Translations under genes and position numbers: made by a program
Shown: piece after piece, positions 50,036 through 61,804 of the stretch
Position numbering within the stretch: the first letter of the stretch is position 1
Layout of the letters: every line of letters begins with the position of its first letter
NCBI GenBank assembly: GCA_003550305.1
Contig: QKYT01000099.1
Coordinates: 147,137 to 211,136, forward strand
Reading direction: 5' to 3'
DNA length: 64,000 nucleotides
From: Glomus cerebriforme
Taxonomy: Eukaryota > Glomeromycota > Glomeromycetes > Glomerales > Glomeraceae
Notes under the pieces: model-generated
Seen by the model: only the letters and a program-made list of their open reading frames with translations
Databases searched by the model: none
Told to the model about the DNA's origin: nothing

Positions 50036-51246
50036 AATATATTTGTAAATTTAACAATTTCTTATTTTTAGTTAAAAAAAACTTAGTAGCTTTTATATAC
50101 TAGTCGAAATAAGAAGTTTTGGCATATGATGATTTGACTAAATTTTAGCTGATTTATTTCAAATTTTGGCTGAATTTTAATCATTATCAACATTTAAAAT
50201 ATCTGATTAATAGTTAAAGTGTATACTTTTATAGAATTCGTAACAATTCATTAATCCAATAGATTAAACATATGAATTTAAATATTTAATAATAAAAAAT
50301 AACACAATAAATGTAAAAAGTTACAATAAATATAAAAATAAACGTATTTATTTTTTTATACAAATTATATACGAATTATGCATATTTTATTATTGAATAT
50401 AATATTTTCTATTAATTGGATTAATTGTTAAATATTCGATTGCGTTCTGATGAGTCGATAGTTTGTACTTTATGGGAATGAATCTTTCTAAAATGTGATG
50501 CACTGGTATTATGCAATCCTGATGGTCAGAATAAAAATCTTTATTTCAAAGTTCAACATTACAAGTTTGTTAATCATTCATTATTAATGCTAAAATAAAA
50601 TTGAAAATTTGTTGGCTTATACCATTAAATATATATCAAATTGTGCTTAAAAGTTCTATTAGGTAAATCAATTGTATGTTTAAAAAAATACTGGATTTGA
50701 CCTGAATAGCAGTCCACTTTATCAGTATTCATCATAAATTTGAATAAAACATAAGAGTTTGCAATGTGTCGTAATGATATTGCTGAGCTGAATATTTCAA
50801 AATCAATTCAACATCTTCTAAATTAGTTCATCTTGATATAAATAATTATTGAATTATCAGTTTCTTCTCCAAATAGTTTCTGAAAATTGTACATTTCATA
50901 AGTTATCATATAATAATCAACCATTCAGTCAAGCATTTCACTAAGACCTGAACAATATATGAATAAGTAGATTTGAGTTTGCTTATTGAACATAGAAAAT
51001 TTTTACCCTAGTAAGATTTTTTTTTGCTTACTTAAAGGATTAAATTTAAAATAATCAGTATTTTATATGCGTAACAGGACATATAAATTTGACTCAATAA
51101 TGTGTTTGCATAGCAAAAATTTATTTTGGAATATATGGAATATGTTATATGATGTCAAATATTTTAAAAATATACCTCTTAAAATTAAAGACACATAAAC
51201 AAAATTAACATGTAAATTTAATATATGATGGTATAATAAAATCTAA

Positions 51247-51314
51247 TCTATTTTTATATGTGATCATGCTACGAAATTAATCTATTTTTATATGTGATCA
51301 TGCAACGAAATTAT
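51247..51314. repeat. 34-bp direct tandem duplication
   Basis: The unit TCTATTTTTATATGTGATCA plus 14 bases occurs at 51247-51280 and again at 51281-51314 with one clear difference (GCTACG against GCAACG). It is a small recent slippage duplication. Confidence 0.7.
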
Positions 51315-51573
51315 ACATGATTATATAACAAACTTTTACGTAACAAAGTCTAAAATGTATACGTATTTGCATAATACCAAAAATGATATATAGAAGGTGA
51401 AAATGGAAGGGGTGGAAGGGAGGAAAAATAAGTATTTTTTCTTTTTTCCAAATTTTTGTTTTTATAATACTATTTCTGCATCAATCATTAAAAGTTGCAT
51501 TTATTTTACTTAGTAACTTTTTTACAATTTTTGATATTTTTTTATAATAAAATTTAACATTTTTTAATTGTTG

Positions 51574-51830
51574 TATACTTTTAAAATTTGAATATTATAT
51601 TTTAATTAATCTCAAAAAATAGGTTTTGAATGCTGATTTTGAGTTTAATATAAAAAAACTGTTAAAATGCAAAATTAGAGTATGAAAGTTAATTGTGAGC
51701 CTTAACTATCTATTATATACTTTTAAAATTTAAGTATTACGTGTAATTTTATTTGCTCTACAACTTTANTTAATCTCATAAAGTAGATTTTGAATGCCAA
51801 TTTTGAGTTTAATATAGAGAAACTACAAAT
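51574..51830. repeat. Diverged direct repeat, two copies about 145 bp apart
   Basis: TATACTTTTAAAATTT at about 51575 is followed by TTTTGAATGCTGATTTTGAG (51622). The same pair of words recurs from about 51717, with TTTTGAATGCCAATTTTGAG at 51788. The duplication is older than the 34-bp one. Confidence 0.5.
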
Positions 51831-52839
51831 TTTACTTAATATATATAGTATGAGTCACAAAACAGTTCGCTTAGTAGTGCCAAATTTTCTTATGGGTCAG
51901 ATGAAAATTTCAAAATTTACTATGATCAATAAGCAAACTATTTTTAACTCTGCTAAGCAAACTCTCATTATGACTTACATAAATTATTCGGGATCTTAAT
52001 ATAATGGTAAGTTAGAGAGAGAATATGTTTTTTTTAATGTAAAAGAAACATACTAATGTTTCTTTATTTTTTTTTCTTTAGATTGTCAGACCTCTTTGGG
52101 CTTGATATTTGATTTAATGAAATGTTATTAACATTTCTTTTTTCTTATTTTAGGATATTGGACTTTTTGGATGTTGTAATATTTTAAATTTTAGATTTAT
52201 TTAATTATTAGTATCATTGATTAAAATTATTAATAAAAATCTTTTTATTACAATAAAATAAATTGAATTTTTCCACTTTTTTTGTCTCTCCAATGCATCC
52301 TGAACTTAATGTTCTCTATTTTTTTTTTAGTAGTTAGTCATATTTTATATGAGATATAACAAGTCATAGGGTTACCACGTGACTTTAATTGTCTTTATAA
52401 ATAAACTATATGATTTTAAAAAAAATTACAATTGTATGACTGCATCATATAATATGTATAATAGTTACATTACAATTGCATAATATATAATGACATGTCA
52501 AAAACCAAATTATATATTGATTATTTTATTTTTAATTTTTTTTTTTATATTTTTTAAATTTAATTTTTTATTTTTTATATTTTATATTTTTTAAATTTTT
52601 AATTTTAATTTTTTTTTATTTAAAAGAAAAAGAATGAAAAAAATAATGAAAAGGAAAAAGAAAGAACAATAAGAAAAATGAAAAGAAAAAGAATAAAATG
52701 AAAATGAAAAAATGAAAAGAAAAAGAATGAACAAAAAAACAAAACAGAAAAAAAAGAAAAAAAGAAGTTAGAAGAAATTAACAAAGGAAAAAACAAAAAA
52801 AAAGGAAAGAAAATCTGAAATATGACTCACCTGTAAAAT

Positions 52840-53225
52840 TGAACCAAAGAGCCGCCACTAAGATTTTAATATTAAAAAATAAATAAAAGGATTTAAGGCC
52901 ATCGAACTGAAGAGACATCATCAAGATCTAAAGAAAAAAGATAAATGAGAGCTAAGGCCATCAAACTGAAGAGACGCTGCTAAGATTCTAAAATTAAAAG
53001 ATAAATGAAAAAATTCAAGTCCACCGAACTAAAGAGATATCACTGAAATCTAAAGATTAAAAGATAAATAAGAGATTTAAGGCCACTAAACTGAAGAGAT
53101 GCTACTGAGATCTAAAGAAAAAAGATAAATAAGATTCAAAGCTACCAAACTGAAAAGATGTCGCTGAGATTTTAAAATTAAAAGATAAATGAAAGATCTA
53201 AAGTTACAAAATGCCAAGATCTAAA
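52840..53225. repeat. Minisatellite, about six units of 59-63 bp
   Basis: The recurring core AAGGCCATCGAACTGAAGAG (with changes) starts at about 52895, 52954, 53017, 53079, 53139 and 53201. Between cores sits GAGATCTAAAGAAAAAAGATAAATGA with variants. Flanking words are also repeated: GAAGTTAGAA and GACTCAC(C/T)TGT(A/G)AAAT occur before the array (about 52765 and 52822) and after it (about 53231 and 53280). This suggests a larger duplicated unit around the array. Confidence 0.8.
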
Positions 53226-54240
53226 AAAAAAGAAGTTAGAATGAAATAGAAAAATAAAATGGAGAACAAAAAAAAGAAAGACTCACTTGTGAAATGCCCA
53301 GAATCTGATGTATATTAACAAATTGATTTTTGTTTTTTTTGTTTATAATTTATAAATAATAAATAATATTTGTTTTAATTTTTTTTTCTTATTATTTTTT
53401 TATTATTTTAAAAGAAATAAGAGGAAATAAGAAAGAAAAGATAATAAATTTTTTGGTGATTTCTATTTGTACATGGGGTAACTGAATACAGAGTTATAAT
53501 TCTGATCAGAATTAAATGATCTGTAATAAAATTGCCTTTTTGAAAAATTATTGTAATCCAAATTTTGATTTTTAAGAGAAATAAAATTATCTTTTATGGA
53601 ATGTATAACATAAGACAATATTTCAAAAAAGAATACTCCATCTGGCATTATGAAATCTGGCCAAAATTAGGGATGTAACGAATAAGATATGATGAATAGG
53701 ATTTCACATTTTAAAAAAATTTTAAGTCTCTAGAATAAATAGAACAAAATGAAAACAGAAGGTATGATATGAGAGGTGATAAATTATCATATAGTAAAAA
53801 ATCACATAACCCATGTTTAGACATCCCATATAAACTTTAAAATTTCTAAATTTTTTATTATAAAATATATATATACTGTAAATTTAAATTTATTATTATA
53901 TATATATAATTAAATTTTTACTTTATATATATTTTTAAGCTATAAATATTAAACTGTTGACTGAATACTAGTATTATTTTTAAATCATATTTTAACATAT
54001 TTTCAACATGTGATTACTATATTTCTAAATTATATTATTAACATATATTCAATATATAATTGATATATAAAATTAATATTCATAAATATGGTAACAATAT
54101 TTTTGACATATGATTGCCATATAATATTAAAATTCTATGTCATAATGTTAAAATAAGTATCTGTTTGATTATGATACTTATAAACAATTTGATAATGATA
54201 TTTAGCATTATTGATACTATGTAAGTATTTCAACAAATGA
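53226..54240. other. AT-rich spacer
   Basis: No gene or clear element beyond the minisatellite flank. TA-rich tracts lie at 53865-53910. A 61-codon minus frame at 53463-53648 has no recognisable motif. Confidence 0.35.
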
Positions 54241-54839
54241 ATTAGGTATTGTAGCATGTAGGATTTTTGGTATTTGTATAAATGTAGCTTCTGTAGAGAG
54301 GTTATGGAGCTGTATGGATTTTTTGCAAATAAAGAGATATAATAGATTAATGGTATATTTTATAATTTATTTTGTATTTTATTTTATTTTTTTGTCTTTT
54401 TTTATTAATTTATTAATTTTATTTTAATATTCTAATTTTCATATANATAGTNNTNTAAANCTCTTNAAATNAGCAAATTAAGAGCNNATATTACATATAA
54501 TCATTGTCTTAATAATAATTCAATATTTATAGTAAATGAAGATGATGTTAATACTAATCATAATCAGAAAATAATAACAATAATTTAGTTATTAATTTAG
54601 AAAATGAAACTGAATTAGAAGATTTGGATAATAAAGGTGATGGATCAGATGATGAATCAGATNGTAAATTTAATCTTCAAGATTGGGTAAAAATGCTAGA
54701 AAGGAANAAAAATTCTGAATTTGAATTTGATGAAGAAATTGATGAAAATAGTAATACATTAAATGATATTACTCATCTTACTAATAATTCAAATGCTAAA
54801 TGGGATTTGTTAACACTTTTTAAAATTAATGTAATATAG
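54241..54839 (+). pseudogene. hAT transposase remnant, 3' part
   Basis: Translation from 54242 reads GIVACRIFGICINVASVERL followed by WSCMDFLQIKRYNRL. This is the C-terminal dimerisation motif of hAT transposases (S-x-E-R-x-F/W-S). After an AT-rich interruption (about 54355-54460) with several Ns, coding resumes with SKLRA-ITYNHCLNNNSIF, a frame slip near 54570, and an acidic C-terminal tail with NLQDWVKMLER and NSNAKWDLLTLF, ending at 54839. The upstream DDE catalytic part is absent and the remains are frameshifted, so the copy is dead. No ends of the original transposon can be assigned. Confidence 0.65.
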
Positions 54840-54878
54840 AATTACTATTTTAATTAAGAATATTTATGTATTGCAGGT

Positions 54879-56789
54879 TAGAGGTTAGAACCGGTTGCAT
54901 TTTTGAAAACCAGGTTTAACCAATTCAAATCAGATTCAAACCGTTTCAACCTGCACTGGTCAAAAACTGATCTATCTTACAGATATCTTATAAATATCGG
55001 GTACCCAAAATGCAGAAAATCTGCTATATATCAGATACCTAATATGTATACTATAGAATTAAAAAATACAATTTATTAATTATCTCGCTATCCAGTGATT
55101 ATAAAATGATGAAATATAGCTTATTCGATTCGCCTCTCTGAGACGTATCGAATGGTACTAATTTCGCATTTTTAGTTGCGATAGATATCGAGATATTTGA
55201 TAAATCGTAAAAAAATAAATAAAAAATGCCAATTTGTCAAATATCTCAGCATCTATCACACCTAAAAATGCAAAATTAGTACCATTCGATACGTCTCAGN
55301 GAGGCGAATCGAATGAGCTATATTTCATCTTTTTATGATCACTGGATAGGGAGATAATTAATAAATTGTATTTTTTAATTCTATAGTATACATATTGGGT
55401 ACCCGATGTATAGCAGATTTTCTGCATTTTGGGTACCTGATATTTATAAGATATCTGTAAGATAGATCAGTTTTTGACCAGTGCTGGTTTTACAAAAACT
55501 GATTGCAACTGGTTTGCGTACCCGAATCCTTATATAATATTTTTTATTAATATGAAAAATAATAAATATTTTTGAAATATTTAGAAATGTAATAGACATA
55601 TTATAAATTATGATAATATAAAAATTTAATCATACAATGTATTTATTAATGTATTAAAAAATATTCAATAATAATAGTAAAAATATAGAGCTATAGTAAA
55701 TAATGACAATTGTATATTATAAATGTTCATGTTGTAGCTTTTTTTAGATTGTCTTGAAAAGAAATAGCGCCAAAAGAGGCAGCAAATATTTTGTATTTCT
55801 TTAAGTCACATTAATAAAAACTTTGTATATTTCCTTCATTAAATTAAGATTAGTTTTAGTTTTTTTGTTTTAATTTTAGCAAAGATTTAATTTTTTAGTT
55901 TTTATTTTTATTTTATTTTTTTTTGTAAAGATTTATTTTATTTTATTAGATTTTTTAATAAAGATTCAATTTTGATTTAATTTATATATATTTAATAAAA
56001 GTACATGTCATTATTTTCTTGATATCTAAATAAAACGTTTTCAGCCAGATTATTTAATAGTTATTAACAGATAATTTAATGGAATTTAATGATACTGTTA
56101 TGTAATATATAGTAACAGAAAATAAATTGATTTTTGTTACACTATCTATATATCTAATTTAATTAAGAAAATAAACTAAAACTAATATAATATATGTAAT
56201 TAAAAATAAAGCTCTATATATACTGTATATAAAATTAAAAATTTGTGTAATAATACAATTGTATTTTATTTTATTTTNTTTATTTATTTAATTTTAATTA
56301 TTATACAGCTTATCTAGTATAGCTTTATATACCGATTACAATAATATAATAATTTTTATATAAATCCTATATTTATTATCCTATTCTAATATTACTTATT
56401 AACTGTATTCTAAATCAAAAATATATGTTGATGACACAGATGTTATATACTTTTCCATTCTTATTAATTTTCTATGTATTTATCTGCTATTATTATTTCT
56501 ATTTATATTGTTTTTTTGCCATTTTTATTATTTGTTCCTCCAATTCATTTTTTTTAATCCTTCTATTCCTTATTTCCTTTTCTATATTTTTACCTTTATT
56601 TTTGTTGTTTTTATTTTTGAGTATTTGTTTTTTTATTATTTATTTAAAAATATTCAATTCGGGTATCCAGTTGCACCTGGTTTAAATGCAAACCAGTTTT
56701 CATAATCTTAAACCGGTTGACCTGAATTATGAGAAACCTAGTTAGAACTGGGTCTAAAACTGGTTTGGTGCATTCAGTTCTAACCTCTA
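54879..56789. mobile_element. Non-autonomous hAT-like element of 1.9 kb
   Basis: The left end reads TAGAGGTTAGAACCGG at 54879. The right end is its inverted counterpart, ...GTTCTAACCTCTA ending at 56789. Similarity extends inward with repeated AACCGGTT/AACCAGTT words: GCAACTGGTTTGCGTACCCG at about 55503 on the left and, inverted, CGGGTATCCAGTTGCACCTGG at about 56659 on the right, so the inverted repeats are long. Flanking 8-mers TTGCAGGT (54871-54878) and TCGCAGAT (56790-56797) match at six of eight bases, as expected for an old 8-bp hAT target duplication. No transposase frame lies inside. The left repeat is split by the nested 530-bp element at 54954-55483. Confidence 0.6.
54954..55483. mobile_element. 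CACTA-like foldback element, copy 1
   Basis: The whole 530-bp element is one near-perfect inverted repeat. The left arm from CACTGGTCAAAAACTGATC pairs with the right arm ending GATCAGTTTTTGACCAGTG, with the centre near 55218. The flanks are CTG (54951-54953) and CTG (55484-55486), a 3-bp target duplication. Removing the element and one CTG restores AACCTGGTTTT, a word typical of the host element. Ends starting CACTG with a 3-bp duplication fit CACTA/EnSpm (CMC) transposons; this copy has no coding capacity. One N lies at 55300. Confidence 0.75.
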
Positions 56790-57280
56790 TCGCAGATTAC
56801 TTTAATTGGGAGATTGTGTAAAATTAAAGTTATAAATAGAGATGCATATTGCATTACAATTTGCACATTATTAAGGGATAAAAACTATATAAAGAATCTT
56901 TGTTCGCAGGTGGGTGGGAGGTTTGGAAAATTTGGAAAAAAGGGAAAAGTTAATGTTTCGTAAATTTCTTGGATTTAAAGTTATTTTATTTACTAATAAA
57001 ATTTTATGAGTTTTTATCTGATTTTTGTGAATAAAGATTCATTTAGAAGGGAAAAAAGTTCTATACGTTATTTTTTAATTTATATAAATAATTTTATTAT
57101 ATTTTAATTACATATTATCATATTAAATTTATAAAAATTTTTATAGATAACTTAAAAACTTTTAAATCACGTGATATATATAAATGTTCAAATAAATGTC
57201 TGAAATATTAAAGATGTTAGATATGAACAGGAACTGTCCAGTCCTGAACGTCCAATGTCCATGTCCAAGTCTAATAATAA
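56790..57280. other. Spacer between the hAT-like element and foldback copy 2
   Basis: AT-rich, with the 8-mer TCGCAGAT at its left edge. The part 57225-57265 has the repetitive words CTGTCCAGTCCTG, GTCCAATGTCCATGTCC. No gene is seen. Confidence 0.35.
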
Positions 57281-57748
57281 CACTGCCAATATGTATACTA
57301 TAGAATTAAAAAATACAATTTATTAATTATCTTGCTATCCAGTAATTATAAAAAGATGAAATATAGCTCATTCAATTTGCCTCACTAAGGCGTATCAAAT
57401 GGTACTAATTTCGCATTTCTAGGTATGATAGATGTCAAGATATTTGACAAATTAGCATTTTTTGTTTATTTTTTTATGATTTATCAAATATCTCAGCATC
57501 TATCATACCTAAAAATGCAAAATTAGTACCATTCAATACGTCTCAATGAGTTGAATCAAATGAGCTATATTTTATCATTTTATGATTACTGGATAGCAAG
57601 ATAATTAATAAATTGTATTTTTTAATTCTATAGTATACATATAACATATTGGATACCCAATATATAGCAGATTTTCTGTATTTTGGATACCTGATATTTA
57701 TAAGTTATCTGTAAGATATCTGTAAGATAGATCAGTTTTTGACCAGTG
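57281..57748. mobile_element. CACTA-like foldback element, copy 2, left arm shortened
   Basis: This copy shares the sequence of copy 1 from AATATGTATACTATAG (57288) to the right end GATCAGTTTTTGACCAGTG at 57748, including the loop region. The outer 80 or so bases of the left arm are missing; only CACTG (57281-57285) may remain of the left tip. The right arm has a small duplication (ATCTGTAAGAT twice, about 57707-57730). Many point differences from copy 1 show that the copies are old. Confidence 0.7.
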
Positions 57749-58135
57749 TTTTACCTTCATTACAAGAAGTTGTTTATACACCAGCAGTAAAATATCTATT
57801 AGTAAATGCATATGCCTATGATTGAGGATTACATTCTAAACCTTTCATTAAATAGTTTTTTGATTATGGATAATTCTGCAGTAAAACATTCCATCTTTAT
57901 TAAATATATAAATGATAAATATAATAATAAATAAACCCTTAAAAATATAATACAATAAACAATAGAAATTACAATACAAAAAAAAAAATAAAACTAAATA
58001 AAATCTGATATATAAATAATAAAAATACAATAAAAATTTGAATTACAATACAATAAAATAAACAATAGACAAATACTAGAAAAAAGAAAAAAAATTACAA
58101 TAAAATGAAATAAATACAATAAAAAAAAGAAAAAA
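57749..58135. other. Spacer with a short unidentified coding-like piece
   Basis: On the plus strand 57752-57822 reads LPSLQEVVYTPAVKYLLVNA and then YAYD before a stop; it looks coding but I cannot identify it. The rest (57850-58135) is A-rich 3' flank of the minus-strand transposase relic. Confidence 0.3.
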
Positions 58136-58953
58136 TTATGTAATAAAACAATGCATAAACTTTAACAAAAATAAACTATAAAAATTTGTATACCTTTTAT
58201 TAAATTGTTCCTCTTTTAAACTGTTTCTTACTGTATAGAAATCTTTCATAAAATCACTAAATCCAGTATTCAACTTTCTTTTTAATTGTTTTGGTAAGTT
58301 TTGGCTTATATACCAAATATAATGCATATGAAAAGTATTAGAAAATTATACTATAACTGCAGCATTAACATTAATTACAGAATCATTATCAGTTACTAAT
58401 AATATACTGGTTGTTTTTTTTACACATTGGTAAACCTATTTATAAGATAGTTGTATTTTATCATCAACAATTACTTGAGCTACAATTTACATTTTTAAAT
58501 TATTGTCTAGAATGACAAAAAGAGATAATGGACAATTATAACGGTTAGTTTTGCAAGTATTATCATGTATAATAATATCATGATAGTATAACTACAGAAT
58601 TTGCTGTTCAGGATTCATCCAAAAAAGATGAATTAATAAAAAAGTAATTGGATCAAACTTCATTGAGATTACTTATTGTGAATTTTCAATTTTTTTATCA
58701 TGAAGTTTCTTTAATAATAATCCTATATCTTCTTTACCTGGTATCTATGAAACACAGAAAATCATCATCCTTGCTTCTGTTTTACTGCATATGCTGTCTT
58801 CAAATGTACTAAAAGAAAAATAATTGTATTTTCTTTTTTGTTTGATCAATGCATGAAATAAGTTACTTATCTTTCAGTATTAGAAAAGTTTTCTAAACTA
58901 TCATATACTAATAAAATCTCAAACTCAGTGGTATTTTGAACAATTTCTTCCAT
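58136..58953 (-). pseudogene. Mutator-like (MULE) transposase pseudogene
   Basis: From 58953 the minus strand reads MEEIVQNTTEFEILLVYDSL. Further on, partly after a likely intron, come FEDSICSKTEARMM, GLLLKKLHDKKIENSQ, then a stop, FDPITFLLIHLFWMNPEQQ, a stop, YHDIIIHDNTCKTNRYNCPL and SLFVILDNNLKM. After further stops follow LVTDNDSVINVNAAV and YISQNLPKQLKRKL, FSDFMKDFYTVRNSL. The D-(N/T)-x-x-x-T-N-R-Y block and the later TD-x-D block match the catalytic core order of MULE/FAR1-like transposases. At least five in-frame stops and one frameshift make it inactive. Terminal repeats were not found. Confidence 0.7.
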
Positions 58954-60240
58954 ATTGCAAAATAAAGATAGTACTATTAAATGTAATTTATTCAATGAGA
59001 AACAAAATAAAAAAAGATTCAATATTATAAGGTATTAAACGTGCTTTATTTAATGAAAATAAATCAAGTATTTATTTACAAAATGTGAAATTTATATAGT
59101 AATGTATTGGCTAATTTATAGGGATCATCATAGAGATTAGGATTGCCAACTACTTTTTTCCTTAATTAAAAATTTAATGGTAAATTAACTTTTTAATATA
59201 GAATATTACTAAATATCATTGCAGATAATATTATTACACATTTATTTTAATTGAATTTTTAACTAATATATTAATCTAATTATAATATAAATATTATTAA
59301 TTTATGTAAATTTATGAATAGAAAAAGTTTATTTAAGGTTTAAAAGATTGTTTAGTTACTTTTTTTACAAAAATCATGAAATTTTGATTTTATAAGAAAT
59401 TTTATTTTTTTATTTATATACAAAAAATTTTTTTAAACAATTTTTCAAAATTGCAATACTTTTCAATATATAATGAAAATTTTATTTTTATATCATATTA
59501 TTATATTATTCTTAAATAAAATTAAAAACTAAATTAAAAAAAACTTATTAACAGAATAAAATATGCTGTTATTTTACAATTTCTTTAATTTTTTGAATTT
59601 TATTTACTGTATATTATCTAATTATAAAAGGATCAAGTTATAAAATTCATTGGCTAAATTGATATATAGAAATTGAAAAAAATTTATGTAATATTTATTT
59701 CATAGTAATTATAGGATGTTTTCACGGATTGAAAATATCTTGATTAAAAAACCTATAATTAAAATCTTTCCATTGACTATGAAATTTATTTTTTTATTTC
59801 TCTGTCTATAATGATACATCTGACATTAAAACGTACTATAAATCTTAAAGTAACTTCACCCAATCATTTTATTAATTTTTATTTAATATTGATCAAAGGT
59901 TTGCAGATTCGTATTCTTGTTAACTTATTGTACTATGGATATATTATATGAAAATAAATAATGAGAGAATAAATAAAAAAAATAATAAAATTACGGTTAG
60001 GAATAAATATAATAAATATAACAGAGAATTAAAACAAGATGATCCTCATGAACGCTTACTCTGAACGTTCATATATGACCCATTGTTTATAATAACCAGA
60101 GATTTATTCGAATGTTTTTTTTGTTAGAGAAAATTACACTAAGAAAGATAAAGTTGATTAGAGATAAAGTGTCTGATACATATTTATCCTCTCCCCGGCC
60201 TATCCAAAAACAAAGCACAACAAAAAAAACCAAAAAAGAG
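58954..60240. other. AT-rich spacer
   Basis: About 1.3 kb without a recognisable gene or element. The last 200 bp are the 3' flank of the RanGAP gene. Confidence 0.4.
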
Positions 60241-61804
60241 TTAGCTAAGAACTTGAACCTTCGTAATACGCTCTGTAAGTGATTCTACTTGATCTCCGCT
60301 ATTTACTAGCTGGTTTTCCTGATCTTCCCTATTAATTTCCTGTGACTTGTCTTCTGCAGCTTTCGCTTCGATAGAACGTTTTTCAGATTTTTGTGCTTCT
60401 AATTGTGGTTCAACTAAATCTTCTTTGTTTTCTAATTCTTTGACAGACAGTTTTTCAAACTTTTTCGATAATGTTGATTCCTTTTGGTTTTCTACATCAA
60501 GTTCTTCTGTTGTTACTTTTTCAGTAACTTTTTTAGACATTACAGGTTCCGTTGTGTCTTCTTCGTCAAGTTTCGCTTCGTTCTCTTCAGTATCTTCTTC
60601 ATCAAGTTCATCCTCCTCTTCATCAGAGATTTCCATATCATCTAATTCACCTAATGCATCCGCATGACCGTTGTCTTCCAAAGCAGATCTTGCGTTTTGA
60701 ATAGAAATGTCTTCCGGATTAACTTTGTTGCCGTTCAATTCTAATGAAGATAGATTTTTAAGATGTGTAGAAATGGCAGTTGCCAATATTTTCACACCTT
60801 TACTATCTATTTCATTGTATTGAAGATTAAGAGTTTCAAGTTTCTTGTTGTGACCTAATAACAGAGCTTCCGCGATAGCTACTCCTCCTTTTTCTGATAA
60901 TAAACAATCACCAATATTCAAAACCTTCAAGTTTGGCCATTCAACAAGTGCTTTCGCAAAAGCTACGGAACCTGTTACTGTAAAGGTATTATCTTGAAGA
61001 TCAAGAATTTCTAAATTCTTACATGCACCAAACCCTTTTGATAAGGTAACGATACCCTCTGGACGGATACCATTTTGAGGCATACGAATTTCGGTCAAAG
61101 TTCCATGACCAGCAATTGCATCAGCAAGGGCTCGGCTAGAACCATTTTCTAATCGGTTACGGCCGGCAATAATAGTTCTAAGAGACGACGTGCGTCCTTC
61201 AGAAACATTTTTGTTAGCCGCAGCGAGTAAAGCTTTACCAATTATAGTGCCACCACGTACTCCAAGCCCATTATTATTAAGTTTAAGAACCTGAAGCGAT
61301 CTGTTATTATTAAGAAAATCTACCATTGGCTCAGCACCTGCGGGACCAAACGCATTATCGCTAAAATTAAGCTCATTAAGCTTTTCTTTATCTTCAAGCG
61401 CGTCGCAAATTGCTTTAACAGCATGTGGAATTTCTTCTCTAAGTCTACTTGTAAATATATCTGATGCATTAACAATCTAATTTATGTATTGAATCGTCAT
61501 ATCAATAATGACCAACAATATTGACGCGTTAAAGAATAAAATTAGTTTTTGTTTTGAAAAATCATTAAGCGAATACTTTAAAAGGTTTAAATATATTCCT
61601 AACCCTAATTGTATCTTTTCCTTTAAGCGCTCCAGCAATAGCTTGTGCTGCTTCAACGCCGAAAGTATTTCCGCTAAGTATCACTTGTTCCAAATTTTCT
61701 ATTTCTAATATAGAATTCACAAAATCCTGAACATCTTCCGCGGTGTCTAGTTTCAGACCTTTGCCTTCAATACTAAATACATTTGCACTAGCGTTTACAC
61801 TCAT
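60241..61804 (-). CDS. RNA1: Ran GTPase-activating protein
   Basis: Two exons: 61804-61604 and 61476-60241, giving 478 residues. RanGAP stimulates GTP hydrolysis by Ran on the cytoplasmic side and so sets the direction of nuclear transport. Leucine-rich repeats of the ribonuclease-inhibitor type fill residues about 20-290, for example LEQVILSGNTFGVEAA, LNELNFSDNAFGPAG, LQVLKLNNNGLGVRGG, LEILDLQDNTFTVTGS and LETLNLQYNEIDSKG. GNTFG and ASDIFTSRL match the conserved Rna1 N-terminal region; the likely catalytic Arg lies in the early repeats. An acidic stretch (DDMEISDEEEDELDEEDTEE) follows, as in all RanGAPs, then a charged tail of about 110 residues that is longer than in yeast Rna1 (407 residues). 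The join after KDTIR gives IVNASDIFTSRL, as expected for the family. Confidence 0.92.

Larger units (their letters stand above)
50036..52839. other. Gene-free repeat-rich spacer
   Basis: AT-rich, with short tandem duplications (51247-51314 and the pair at 51574/51716), a possible small inverted-repeat element (51850-51980), and purine-rich A/G sequence from 52620 to 52820 leading into the minisatellite. One N lies at 51770. No gene is seen. Confidence 0.4.

Noticed and set aside
56425..56705. Phe/Tyr/Leu-rich membrane-like frames on the plus strand
   Set aside because: T-rich DNA translates into Phe, Leu and Ile in any frame. The frames overlap each other, lie inside a transposon and have no conserved motif.
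60347..60667. 106-codon Ser/Phe-rich plus-strand frame
   Set aside because: It is antisense to the acidic RanGAP tail; GAA/GAT codons read backwards give TTC/ATC and serine-rich protein. It is a shadow.
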